From positions 62,001 to 126,000 of the forward strand of contig JANYGK010000021.1 of the NCBI GenBank assembly GCA_025362395.1: 64,000 nucleotides of DNA, read 5' to 3'. A program made the translations under genes and the position numbers. Positions within the stretch are counted from its first letter, which is position 1. Each line of letters opens with the position of its first letter. The stretch comes from Bacteroidota bacterium (GTDB taxonomy: Bacteria > Bacteroidota > Bacteroidia > B-17B0 > Aurantibacillaceae). Below, piece after piece: positions 24,630 through 33,842 of the stretch. The notes under the pieces are model-generated. The model searched no databases and was not told where the DNA came from. It saw only the letters and a list, made by a program, of their open reading frames with translations.

Positions 24630-25835
24630 TTATTCCTTTACTTTAATATACAGCTTGCAGGTTTCAAGCTTACAACCTTTTTTATCTGTTTCAGTTACTT
24701 CAATATAGCCGCTTTCATAATCGGTTGTTACGGTAACGGCATTTGTTTTATTACCCGCTGTAATCCATACTCCTGCAGGTGTTTTCCAATTATAATACGA
24801 TCCTTCATGTAAAGGAACAGAGTAGGTCAGGTCTTGTGTATTCGGCTTTGCTGTGGTATTACCCGTTATTTGGTAAGGTTGTTTTATAATGCCGAAAAAA
24901 TCAGCAGCCCAATAGGTGCTGTTAAAATCCTTATCAACCGCAAACAGCCCGGTTTTCCCGCCTTGTGTGTCGCAACCTCCGGTATCAAGCGCTACCGCAT
25001 GTCCCATGCCTTTTACCTTGTAATATTTAACAACGTCAATACCTTCTTCGTCTTTATAAACAGTCAGCTCTACATCCTCATTATTATTAAATTGCTCGTA
25101 ATGTTCGTCGGGCTCATAATCCATATGGTGTATGTTTACCCATTGCTTAATTAACTGGTTTGCATTGTTTGGACTCACTACAGGGTCTATGCCCCCATGA
25201 AATACAACCAGCTCCGGGTATGTACCTTTATAGCCGGGGTTTTGCCGGCGCACCAAGTCACCCCAGTCTTCCGGAGATTTTGAGACAATACCCAACATAG
25301 ATGTTCCTGCTTTGATGACTGATTCTGCTGCTTTGTAAGGGCCTCCGCCAATAACACCGCCCTTATCAAATACTTCAGGAAATACAGACAGCATAATGCT
25401 GCTCATGGCTCCGCCTGCAGATAAACCAACAATATAAATGCGGGTTGAATCGATCGATTTGTTTTTCTTCAGGTAATCGATCATTTGCATAATGGAAGCA
25501 GGCTCTCCTTTATCTTTTGTTTGGTCGCCGCTGCGGTACCAACTAAAACAATTTTGGGGATTGTTTAAAATAAGCTGTTCCGGATATACTACATAAAAGC
25601 CATGTTTTTTTGCCAGTTTATTCCAACCTGTTTGTTCCGCGCATGCCGTTGCCATTTGTGTGCAGCCGTGTAATACAACTACCAGGGGCGCTTTTGAGGT
25701 TATGGTACCGGGATCATAAAACAGGAGCTTTAAATTACCCGGGTTTGTGCCGAAAGGCCTTATTTGTACCAAGTCATGTTGTGCATATAAACTACTTATT
25801 ATGCAGATGAAAAAAAATAAACCTTTAATTTTCAT
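24630..25835 (-). CDS. extracellular PHB depolymerase-like esterase (CE1 type)
   Basis: About 401 aa from ATG 25835; an open frame continues two codons to TTG 25841. Signal peptide MKIKGLFFFICIISSLYA. The esterase domain has VVLHGCTQMATACAEQTGW (oxyanion loop), VGLSAGGAMSS (nucleophile Ser), FHGGIDPVV (acid region) and GMGHAVAL (His). This is the secreted PHB depolymerase/feruloyl esterase fold; the substrate could be polyhydroxybutyrate or an ester-linked polysaccharide. The C-terminal 80 residues look like a beta-sandwich. No T9SS tail is evident. It starts 7 bp after the T9SS type B gene and is probably cotranscribed. Confidence 0.87.
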   Translation of the reverse strand: MKIKGLFFFICIISSLYAQHDLVQIRPFGTNPGNLKLLFYDPGTITSKAPLVVVLHGCTQMATACAEQTGWNKLAKKHGFYVVYPEQLILNNPQNCFSWYRSGDQTKDKGEPASIMQMIDYLKKNKSIDSTRIYIVGLSAGGAMSSIMLSVFPEVFDKGGVIGGGPYKAAESVIKAGTSMLGIVSKSPEDWGDLVRRQNPGYKGTYPELVVFHGGIDPVVSPNNANQLIKQWVNIHHMDYEPDEHYEQFNNNEDVELTVYKDEEGIDVVKYYKVKGMGHAVALDTGGCDTQGGKTGLFAVDKDFNSTYWAADFFGIIKQPYQITGNTTAKPNTQDLTYSVPLHEGSYYNWKTPAGVWITAGNKTNAVTVTTDYESGYIEVTETDKKGCKLETCKLYIKVKE

Positions 25836-25841
25836 AAACAA

Positions 25842-26843
25842 TTATCTGAATAAAGAAATGTGACCGCTGCGTGTAATTTTTTTATCCGGATTTTTTTGTA
25901 TTGCGTCTATCTTATAAACATAAACATCGTCGGGACAAGGATTACTCTTAAATTTACCGTCCCATTTACCGTTTATGTTCAACGAGGTATAAACAGTATT
26001 TCCCCATCTGTCGTAAATGGTTAGTAAAAAGTAACTGTAGTCACACTGAAATACGGGGGCAAACAGATCATTCCGGTCATCATCGTTAGGTGTAAAGCTA
26101 TTCGGAATATAAATATCGCAATCGCAGTTCTTGTATTTAACAGTCACACTGTCTACTTTGGTGCCACAGGTTTTAGAAGTACTTTTTACCCAATACACCC
26201 CTTCTTTGGCAGCATTAATGGAAGGTGTATTTTCGCCGGTATTCCAATATAATTTTACATCGCCGGGCACTTTTACAGATAATAGTTTATTGGCATCCGT
26301 TTCACATACCAATACTTCCTTTCCAAAATTAGGAATTACACCGGTTGCTGAGGTTACCCTGAATGTATCAATAAAATAGCACCCTTTATTATTAAGCTTT
26401 ATCCAGTATTTACCGGGCTTGTCTATTTTTAAATTTTCGGAAGGGTCGCCATTACTCCAACTGTATTTATATTTTGTATCAGGTTTAATGATAAGCGCAC
26501 TGCCGCTGCATAAGCTCGTATCATGAATGTTTAGCTTCGGTTTATCGTTAAGCTTTACATAAGTTGTATCATGAATAACACGATTGCCATCATAAATTTT
26601 GACAAAGTATTTACCTTTTGTTTTTATATACAGTTGTTTTGTGTTTTGATAAATTATTTTTGGAGAGGTCCATTCATAAGTGGCTGTAGAGCTCACTTTA
26701 TCTTCCGGGAATTTAAGAAGCACAGAATCACCCGCGCAAATTACCAATGTATCCGGTAATAAATTAAAGGGTTTTGTTTGGGCGTGTACTATACTTACCG
26801 TCAAACAAAAAAGTATAAAAAATATGTATAATCGTTTAATCAA
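25842..26843 (-). CDS. Ig-like surface protein with T9SS type B sorting domain
   Basis: 333 aa. A signal peptide (RLYIFFILFCLTVSIVHA) precedes two or three Ig-like segments (VICAGDSVLLKFPEDK, SLCSGSALIIKPDTKYKYSW, GVYWVKSTSKTCG). The C terminus is the gliding-motility-associated/CHU domain: IYIPNSFTPNDDDRND, LTIYDRWGNTVY, then WDGKF and a final ISLFR. That domain is the type B T9SS export signal. The protein is expected outside the cell, perhaps in adhesion. Its stop is followed closely by the esterase gene on the same strand. Confidence 0.92.
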   Translation of the reverse strand: MIKRLYIFFILFCLTVSIVHAQTKPFNLLPDTLVICAGDSVLLKFPEDKVSSTATYEWTSPKIIYQNTKQLYIKTKGKYFVKIYDGNRVIHDTTYVKLNDKPKLNIHDTSLCSGSALIIKPDTKYKYSWSNGDPSENLKIDKPGKYWIKLNNKGCYFIDTFRVTSATGVIPNFGKEVLVCETDANKLLSVKVPGDVKLYWNTGENTPSINAAKEGVYWVKSTSKTCGTKVDSVTVKYKNCDCDIYIPNSFTPNDDDRNDLFAPVFQCDYSYFLLTIYDRWGNTVYTSLNINGKWDGKFKSNPCPDDVYVYKIDAIQKNPDKKITRSGHISLFR

Positions 26844-26899
26844 TCTTAAATAATAGTATCGTTTTTATAAAAAATAAATATAGGACTTTAAATGTTCAA

Positions 26900-29839
26900 T
26901 TATTCTATCTGTAATGTTATGGTTATTCGCGTGCCATGCCCCTGACCAGGCAGTTCAGCCTTATCAATGATTTCTACTTTTTGTTTTCTACCCGAGAGCT
27001 TTGTGTTCAACTCTAATATGTTTTCAATTGTTTTTGTACCAAGTGATTTATGACCGGCCTTTGCATTTTCTTTAGCTTTATTAAAACCTATTCCATCATC
27101 TTCAATTATGATTAACAATGTTTTTTCATTTGCCTTTTTAAAATAAATGTACAAATTGCCATGTTCATGTTTTGGCAAAATTCCGTGTATTATCGAATTC
27201 TCTGCATAAGGTTGTATGATCATATTTGGAATTTTTATATCATAGGTGTTAATGCCGGGATCAACGATAATATGAAAATCGAACTTTCCTTTAAACCGTT
27301 CCTTCTCAAGATCTAAATAGTAATTTAAGCGGGTCAACTCTTCATGTAAAGCAATATCGCTGTCTGCCGCCTTTTCAATGATCATACGGATAAGCCGCGA
27401 AAACTTTGCAAGGTATTCGCTTGCTTTTAAAGAATCGTGCGCGTTAATGTAATTTTGAATAGATGTTAATGAATTAAAAATAAAATGCGGACTCATTAAG
27501 GAATTCATTGCTTGGTGCTTTAGTAAATTTACCCGGCGCTCTTCTTTTACGCGCCCGGTTGCTTTTACGCGTACGCGCTTTATCCAGAGTAAAGAACCTG
27601 CAGTGATAATTATTAAAGATCCTAATATAATAACGATTACAAACCATTTGCTTTCATTGAAAGGAATTGCTTTTTTTATGGTAATGCTTACAGGTTCCGA
27701 CCAGTTAATGTTATCATAGGAGCAAATGATTTTTACACTATGCGTGCCGCCATTAATGGAGGTAAGTCGTAAATTAGTATTATCTAACGGCAGATATCTT
27801 GATTTATCATACTTGTATTGATAGTATTGTTTATTTGGCTTTACAAACAAGGGGCTCGAAAAGTTAATGGTCACATCTGATTCAGAGCTTTTTAAGATCA
27901 GCTGATTATTGATCATATTCACCTCTTTTTCTTCGACGGTTACTGAAGTAATAAAAAGTTTGTCAGCTGCTCTCGATTGTTTTAACAGGTCGGTTATGGA
28001 ACAGATGGTAATGCCTTTGTTTGTGCCGATACAGCAGTTGTCGCCTTTAAATACAATGTCGTTTATACTGTTTGATAGTAAGCCGTTCGATTTATTATAG
28101 ATAACAATGGGCCTCATTTTTTCATCACAAATAAATAATCCGTCCAGTGTGGCGATCCAAATTCTGTGCTGATAGAATTTTATTTTTTTTACGGCAGTTA
28201 AGCGCAGCTCTCCTATTTGTTGAATAAGGGTTGAGTCTTCTAAAACCGTAATTCCGTTCTCATGCGCTAAATATGTTTTGCCTTCGTGACTTTCAATATC
28301 ATTAACTGCATAACTGAACAGCTCATTGTTGTTGTAATTTTTATAGGTTTTATTTTTACCCGAATAAATAGTTAAGCCGTCAGAGGTTCCCACATATAAT
28401 GAATTTCCGGCTTCAAATAACGTCTTTATTTTTGTGCGGTAATCAGGGAAAGAAATGATGGTATCAGGGATGGTGTTTTTATCAGTGTCATAAGTATTAT
28501 TTACATATAAATTTCCTATGCCGTCGGCAGTATACGCTTTACGCGTACTTATATTATAATTAAATAAATGGGAAGCTACCGGCGAAAAATGATAGAGGTT
28601 GTTGCCGATTATAAATGGCCGTTTAACGGCGTTAATGGCGTTTATCTTAGAATAAACAACTGTTGTATTAATTAAGTTCAACGCGTAAATGGATTCAAAA
28701 AACAACTCATCAGGCTTTACTACTATTTGAGTATTCCCTGTAATATAATCGTAAATAAAGAGACCGTTATTTGTACCTACCACAATACTATTTTCAACAA
28801 ATGACGCGCAATTAACCGGTAAAATTTTTCGATCGGATGTAAAAGAAATGTTTTGAAATTGTGGATTTTGAATAAAATAAATGCCGTCATTAAAAGTGCC
28901 GATCCATATATTATCGTCCGCATCTTTATAAATGCAATTGATCAATACTTTGTCTATGCCCAGCATATCAAACGCATCATAGGTAATATTATTCTCAATC
29001 ACATATAAATTATCATCAGGTGTATTAGTAAACCAAATTCGGTTGTATTTATCTACCACCAGTTTGCTGACGCGGGATGTGTTATTGGCAGAGAAAAAAT
29101 TATTGGTTTTTTGTGTTTTAACCGGAATTACTTTTTGCACGGTTGTACTGTTTAAGCAAACAATGGAATTATCGCTTCCTAAATAAATAATACCCATTGT
29201 ATCCTGTGTGATGGAATAAACAGGAAATGGTTTTTTAAACAGTATTTTTAATTGTTTCCCGTTCTCAAATTTGTATAAACCGTCTGAACGACCTATTAAA
29301 ACAGTGCGTTGTTTTGTTTTAAAAATAGCAAATGCCTGGTTCGAATTATCAGCTTTTTTTATTTCATCTTCAATGGTTTTCCCTGTCTTCCTGTCAATGG
29401 CGGTTACCCTAATTTGTTCGGTAAGCGAATAACTGTAGTCATCATCAATAATAAGCTCATCAACCGTATTAAATTTTAAGCTGTCAATAAGCTTTGCCTC
29501 GTTTGTTTTTTTAATGTATTCGTAAATTCCGGCACGGCTGTTAATAATGATGAGGTTATTGGCTTTATTAAAACCAATGTTCCTGATATCATTTGATTTA
29601 AGAATACTGTTAGGCTTAATTTTACTAAAATTGTAACCATCAAAATTATAGACGCCATTCTCCGTTGCTAAATATAAAATAGCGTTCTTATCCTGTTTTA
29701 TGGATTGGATGTTTGTGTTGCTCAAGCCGTCTTCGGGTCCGTAATGCTGAAAAGAAAAACTTCTGCTTTGTGAGTAGGCTGTACCGGCTAAAGATAACAA
29801 GCAAAAAATCAAGAACCGATATAGAGTTTTTACAACCAT
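26900..29839 (-). CDS. beta-propeller (reg_prop) sensor histidine kinase
   Basis: 979 aa. Signal peptide; a long periplasmic region of two-component-regulator propeller repeats (GLSNTNIQSIKQDKNAILYL, RSDGLYKFENGK, DDNIWIGTFNDGIYFI, NGLLSNSINDIVFKG); a Y_Y_Y Ig-like domain (about 680-750); one membrane segment (VIVIILGSLIIITAGSLLWI); the His_kinase motif MSPHFIFNSLTSIQNYI; and a HATPase with IQPYAENSIIHG and EDDGIGF. There is no receiver or AraC domain, so it needs a separate regulator. The LytTR protein at 30648 is the best candidate, separated only by a toxin-antitoxin pair. Confidence 0.93.
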   Translation of the reverse strand: MVVKTLYRFLIFCLLSLAGTAYSQSRSFSFQHYGPEDGLSNTNIQSIKQDKNAILYLATENGVYNFDGYNFSKIKPNSILKSNDIRNIGFNKANNLIIINSRAGIYEYIKKTNEAKLIDSLKFNTVDELIIDDDYSYSLTEQIRVTAIDRKTGKTIEDEIKKADNSNQAFAIFKTKQRTVLIGRSDGLYKFENGKQLKILFKKPFPVYSITQDTMGIIYLGSDNSIVCLNSTTVQKVIPVKTQKTNNFFSANNTSRVSKLVVDKYNRIWFTNTPDDNLYVIENNITYDAFDMLGIDKVLINCIYKDADDNIWIGTFNDGIYFIQNPQFQNISFTSDRKILPVNCASFVENSIVVGTNNGLFIYDYITGNTQIVVKPDELFFESIYALNLINTTVVYSKINAINAVKRPFIIGNNLYHFSPVASHLFNYNISTRKAYTADGIGNLYVNNTYDTDKNTIPDTIISFPDYRTKIKTLFEAGNSLYVGTSDGLTIYSGKNKTYKNYNNNELFSYAVNDIESHEGKTYLAHENGITVLEDSTLIQQIGELRLTAVKKIKFYQHRIWIATLDGLFICDEKMRPIVIYNKSNGLLSNSINDIVFKGDNCCIGTNKGITICSITDLLKQSRAADKLFITSVTVEEKEVNMINNQLILKSSESDVTINFSSPLFVKPNKQYYQYKYDKSRYLPLDNTNLRLTSINGGTHSVKIICSYDNINWSEPVSITIKKAIPFNESKWFVIVIILGSLIIITAGSLLWIKRVRVKATGRVKEERRVNLLKHQAMNSLMSPHFIFNSLTSIQNYINAHDSLKASEYLAKFSRLIRMIIEKAADSDIALHEELTRLNYYLDLEKERFKGKFDFHIIVDPGINTYDIKIPNMIIQPYAENSIIHGILPKHEHGNLYIYFKKANEKTLLIIIEDDGIGFNKAKENAKAGHKSLGTKTIENILELNTKLSGRKQKVEIIDKAELPGQGHGTRITITLQIE

Positions 29840-29915
29840 TTAGGATCATAAAAATAAGGAAAATAATGTGAATTGCATGAAACAATTAAATAAGAATGCG
29901 GATGTATCAAAGTGT

Positions 29916-29946
29916 TTTGATAATACGTATTAAATTTATAACTTTG
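29916..29946 (+). promoter_or_regulatory. promoter and likely operator of the PIN toxin-antitoxin operon
   Basis: TTTG at 29916-29919 and a perfect TAACTTTG at 29939-29946 are 19 bp apart. Between them is the 12-bp perfect palindrome TAATACGTATTA (29921-29932), placed where a bound antitoxin would block polymerase. The role as operator is inference. Confidence 0.65.
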
Positions 29947-29972
29947 TCGTATAACTATAAATTTTAATTATT

Positions 29973-30230
29973 ATGGATGCTAAAATTACGTTATCGTTTG
30001 ATAAACAAATCATTGAAAAAGCCAAACGTTATGCGGAATCACAAAACATCAGCTTATCCCGTTTAATGGAGCATTTATTAGATAAAATCACTTCTAAGCA
30101 ATACCAATCACTCGAAGATTTTCCGGTAGCCGATTGGGTAAACTCTGTTGCAGAAGGAAAAGTGGAATACATTTCTTCACCAAAAAAACGCTCATCTATT
30201 AAATATGAATATAAAAACAGGAAAAAATGA
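29973..30230 (+). CDS. DUF6364-like antitoxin of a PIN module
   Basis: 85 aa. It begins MDAKITLSFDKQIIEKAKRY followed by ISLSRLMEHLLDKI, a ribbon-helix-helix DNA-binding fold typical of DUF6364 antitoxins. The tail is basic and probably disordered (SPKKRSSIKYEYKNRKK), the part that usually wraps the toxin. Its last codons overlap the PIN gene start by 4 bp (ATGA). It should bind the toxin and repress the operon, probably at the palindrome inside its promoter. Confidence 0.85.
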   Translation: MDAKITLSFDKQIIEKAKRYAESQNISLSRLMEHLLDKITSKQYQSLEDFPVADWVNSVAEGKVEYISSPKKRSSIKYEYKNRKK

Positions 30231-30643
30231 AAATTTTTCTGGATGCGAATGTTTTAGTTTCTGTTTTAAATAAAGAATATCCCGGTTTCACTTATACTTC
30301 AAGAGTTTTAAGCCTTGCGGATTTCTCAGAGTATAAACTGTATACTTCACCTGTTTGTCTTGCTATAGCGTATTTTTTTGCCGAAAAAAAATGCGGGAAC
30401 ACGCATGCACGGCATAAAATAGAGTTAATAATGTCTAAGCTAAACATTACAACCGTAAATGATAAAATAGCGAGAGAAACACTCTTAAATAAAAAGATCC
30501 ATGATTTTGAGGATGGCCTGCAATATTATTCAGCCATTCACAGCGGATGTAAATATATTATTACAGAAGATCTAAATGACTATTACTTTTCTGAAATAGA
30601 AGTCATGACCGGCCGGCAATTTCTTGAAAGGATTGTTTTTTGA
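30227..30643 (+). CDS. PIN-domain toxin (VapC-like ribonuclease)
   Basis: 138 aa. The acidic active site is visible: Asp 6 in FLDANVLV (with Asn 8), the Asp/Glu cluster DFEDG at 93-97, and TEDLNDY at 113-119. PIN toxins of this kind cut RNA, often tRNA or rRNA, when freed from the antitoxin. It is translationally coupled to the antitoxin gene. Four bases separate its stop from the end of the convergent LytTR regulator gene. Confidence 0.88.
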   Translation: MKIFLDANVLVSVLNKEYPGFTYTSRVLSLADFSEYKLYTSPVCLAIAYFFAEKKCGNTHARHKIELIMSKLNITTVNDKIARETLLNKKIHDFEDGLQYYSAIHSGCKYIITEDLNDYYFSEIEVMTGRQFLERIVF

Positions 30644-30647
30644 TTAC

Positions 30648-31391
30648 TTACTTCGGGGTTACCGCGCGCGTTTTTATAAACTCTCCAAACTCCTGTGAGC
30701 GTGCTTTCGACACTTGAATGCTTGTACCGTCACTCATAATAATAGTGCCGCCTTCCGCGTTAGAATATTCTTTAATAAAATCAATGTTAATTAAAGATGA
30801 ACGGTGTATCCTGAAAAATACGTTGGTCGGTAAAATAGCTTCAAACTCTTTTAATGTTTTAGAAGCCACTATTTTTTTACCGGTGTTTAAAAACAGGTTT
30901 GTATAATTATCAGATGCTTCGAGCCACACAATATCTTTATAATCAATTAATGTAAATCCTTTACTGTGATTGATCAACACTAAGTTTTTATCGTTACTTC
31001 CGGCTGCTGTTGCACCGCTTTTTTGTTCATAGTATTGTACCACTTTTTTTACGGCGCCTTGTAATTCGCTTAGTAATAAAGGTTTTAATAAGTAATCAAT
31101 TGCTCCTGCTTTTACGGCGTTTATACCATGCTCACTGTATGCCGTTAAAAAGATCAGGCAAAAATCACGGTGCACCAAGCCGTCTATCATTTCAAGCCCT
31201 GTCATACCCGGCATATTTATGTCACAAAAAACAACCTGCGGCTTTAATTCCTGTATCAGTTTTTTTCCGTCAATTCCGCTTCCCGCTTCAGCAATCACTT
31301 CAATTTCGGGGCAGTAATTAGCTAACATGGTACGCGTGTTGCTTCGGCTGTTTTCTTCGTCGTCTATTATAATGGTTTTGAAAGTTTGCAT
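30648..31391 (-). CDS. LytTR-family response regulator
   Basis: 247 aa. Receiver domain 1-120 with IIIDDEE at 7-13, phospho-acceptor Asp 57 in VVFCDINMPGMTG and YLLKPL; LytTR domain from about 140 with YKDIVWLEASDNYTNLFL and FFRIHRSSLINIDFI. It probably pairs with the propeller kinase at 26900-29839 on the same strand downstream. The two would be neighbours but for the inserted toxin-antitoxin operon on the opposite strand. Confidence 0.94.
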   Translation of the reverse strand: MQTFKTIIIDDEENSRSNTRTMLANYCPEIEVIAEAGSGIDGKKLIQELKPQVVFCDINMPGMTGLEMIDGLVHRDFCLIFLTAYSEHGINAVKAGAIDYLLKPLLLSELQGAVKKVVQYYEQKSGATAAGSNDKNLVLINHSKGFTLIDYKDIVWLEASDNYTNLFLNTGKKIVASKTLKEFEAILPTNVFFRIHRSSLINIDFIKEYSNAEGGTIIMSDGTSIQVSKARSQEFGEFIKTRAVTPK

Positions 31392-31535
31392 GGCTTTAGT
31401 TTATTTATGCTAATCTAGTTAAAATTCATATAAGATTCAACTCATTTATTTAACACAGTTACCGTTTGAGTAAAATAGTGTTTGTCAATAGGGAGTAATC
31501 ATTACCTTCACGCTCTAAAACAAAAAACATTTATC

Positions 31536-33716
31536 ATGAAAGTATTTTATTCATTTCTTATCCTGTTAATAGTCTTATTACAACCCGGCTATTCTCAAAA
31601 ACAGGTCACTATAGATGACCTTTGGGTTAAATATGCATTTATGCCGGCTTCCGCGGGCGGTTTCAATGTTATGAAGAATGGTACGCATTATACGGATCTT
31701 GAACAAGACGGCGATTATCAAAATATTGTAAAATACGATCTTAAATCAGGAAAAAAAATTGAAGTATTGGTAAAAGGATCCGGTGTAAAATTTAAAGATA
31801 AAGTAATTGATATCAGTGGTTACTCATTCAGCCCCGATGAAACTAAATTGTTTTTTTCGGTAGAGGAAGAAAGGATCTACCGCCGCTCCTCTGTTGAAAA
31901 AAATTACGTATATGATATTAAAAGCGGTAAAACAGAAGAGCTTTCAGAAAGCGGGAAGCAAATGTTTGCCACTTTTTCACCGGTTGGAAATAAAGTGGCT
32001 TTTGTACGAAATAATAATTTATTTATTAAAGACCTTGCCACCGGTAAAGAAACCGAAATAACAAGCGACGGTAAAAATAATGAAATTAAAAACGGCTGGG
32101 CCGATTGGGTATATGAAGAAGAATTTAGCAAGGCCAATTATTTTGTGTGGAACGCCGACGGCAGCAAGTTGGCTTATGTACGATTTGATGAAAGTAAAGT
32201 AAAAGAATATACGTTCGATACCTATAATAATAATTTATATCCTGATAAAGTAACGTTTAAATACCCTAAAGCAGGTGAAGATAATTCTGTATTGAGCGTT
32301 CACGTATTTGACCTGCCTGCCGCTAAAACAACCACTATTGATATTGGTACGGAAACTGATATTTATATTCCGAGAATTCAATGGACGACCGATAAAAATG
32401 TATTATCGTTACAACGTATGAACCGTTTACAAAATAAATTGGAGCTGTTATATGCCAATGCAACCGACGGAACAACCAAACCTATCTTAACTGAAGAAGC
32501 AAAAACGTATATAGATATAACGGATGATCTCACTTTTTTACCTAACAACAAAGGTTTTATATGGAGTAGCGAAAAAGATAATTACAACCACTTATATTAT
32601 TATGATAACACCGGTAAATTGGTAAACCAAATTACAAAGGGAAACTGGGATGTTATTTCTTTTAACGGGTATGATGAGAAAACAAATACCTTATTTTATA
32701 TCTCAACTGAAAACGGGCAAATTAACCGCGACATTTACAGCATTAAATTAGACGGTAGTGCTAAAAAAAGATTATCCCCTGTGGCCGGTACTTCTTCTGC
32801 GGAATTCAGCACCGGTTTAAAATATTACGTAAGCACGTATTCAAATGCCAACACGCCGCCGGTATATGAATTACACAGTGCCGACGGTAAGTTAGTAAAA
32901 GTGTTGGAAGATAATAAAGAACTTCAAGCAAAGATGAAAGAGTATTCGTTGTCTAAAAAAGAGTTTTTTACGTTTAAAAATACAGACGGCATTGAATTGA
33001 ACGGGTGGATGATGAAACCGCAAAATTTTGATCCGGCTAAAAAATACCCGGTCTATATGTTTGCCTATAACGGCCCCGGATCGAACGAATGTAACAATGC
33101 CTGGGAAACTTTTGATTTTTGGTGGCATTCATTGCTTAATCAAGAAGGTTATATGGTGGTTTGTGTTGACGGAAGAGGAACCTTAGGTCGCGGTAGAGAA
33201 TTTAAACATTGTACCTATTTACAATTAGGTAAGTTGGAAACGCTTGATCAGATTGATGTTGCTAAGTATTTAGGCGACTTGCCTTATGTTGATAAAACAC
33301 GTATCGGCTTTCAGGGATGGAGCTTTGGTGCTTACATGGCTTCACTGCTTATCAGTAAAGGATCTGATTATTTTAAAGCAGCGATTGCCGTAGCTCCGGT
33401 AACCAACTGGAAGTTTTACGATAATATTTATACAGAACGTTTTTTACGCAAGCCAAAAGATAACACAAGCGGTTACGAAGATAATTCGCCCGTTAACTTT
33501 ACTAAAAAAATAAAAGGTAAATTTTTATTGGTACATGGCAGCGGCGATGATAACGTACATTATCAAAACTCTATGGAACTTGCCAATGCGTTGGTTAAAA
33601 ATAATGTTCCGTTTGAGTTTATGACGTACCCTAATAAAAATCACGGTATTTACGGCGGTTATACAAGGGCTCATCTGTACAACAAAATACTCAAATTTGT
33701 TAAGGAAAATCTTTAA
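31536..33716 (+). CDS. S9 prolyl oligopeptidase family, dipeptidyl peptidase IV-like
   Basis: 726 aa from ATG 31536; the frame reaches TTG 31482, but the signal peptide (MKVFYSFLILLIVLLQPG) fixes the start. Residues 30-470 form the beta-propeller (DPPIV_N), including the DWVYEEEF double-Glu motif that binds the substrate amino terminus. The hydrolase domain carries Ser in QGWSFGAYMAS, Asp in HGSGDDNVHYQNS and His in NKNHGIYGG. It removes X-Pro or X-Ala dipeptides in the periplasm, complementing the DPP11-type enzyme. A weak promoter (TTTG 31481, TACCTTCA 31503) lies upstream. Confidence 0.94.
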   Translation: MKVFYSFLILLIVLLQPGYSQKQVTIDDLWVKYAFMPASAGGFNVMKNGTHYTDLEQDGDYQNIVKYDLKSGKKIEVLVKGSGVKFKDKVIDISGYSFSPDETKLFFSVEEERIYRRSSVEKNYVYDIKSGKTEELSESGKQMFATFSPVGNKVAFVRNNNLFIKDLATGKETEITSDGKNNEIKNGWADWVYEEEFSKANYFVWNADGSKLAYVRFDESKVKEYTFDTYNNNLYPDKVTFKYPKAGEDNSVLSVHVFDLPAAKTTTIDIGTETDIYIPRIQWTTDKNVLSLQRMNRLQNKLELLYANATDGTTKPILTEEAKTYIDITDDLTFLPNNKGFIWSSEKDNYNHLYYYDNTGKLVNQITKGNWDVISFNGYDEKTNTLFYISTENGQINRDIYSIKLDGSAKKRLSPVAGTSSAEFSTGLKYYVSTYSNANTPPVYELHSADGKLVKVLEDNKELQAKMKEYSLSKKEFFTFKNTDGIELNGWMMKPQNFDPAKKYPVYMFAYNGPGSNECNNAWETFDFWWHSLLNQEGYMVVCVDGRGTLGRGREFKHCTYLQLGKLETLDQIDVAKYLGDLPYVDKTRIGFQGWSFGAYMASLLISKGSDYFKAAIAVAPVTNWKFYDNIYTERFLRKPKDNTSGYEDNSPVNFTKKIKGKFLLVHGSGDDNVHYQNSMELANALVKNNVPFEFMTYPNKNHGIYGGYTRAHLYNKILKFVKENL

Positions 33717-33767
33717 TTGCTAACTGTTTATTTAGTCCCGGCAAAATCAACACTCGTCTTATTTAAT

Positions 33768-33797
33768 TTTGATAACTAAGTAATATACCTATATTTG
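33768..33797 (+). promoter_or_regulatory. promoter of the patatin gene
   Basis: TTTG at 33768-33771 and a perfect TATATTTG (TAnnTTTG) at 33790-33797 with 18 bp between. It lies 45 bp before the patatin start. Confidence 0.6.
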
Positions 33798-33842
33798 ATA
33801 GGTGTTGAGGCACTAAATTAATTTAATGCTAAAAAGAGATTA

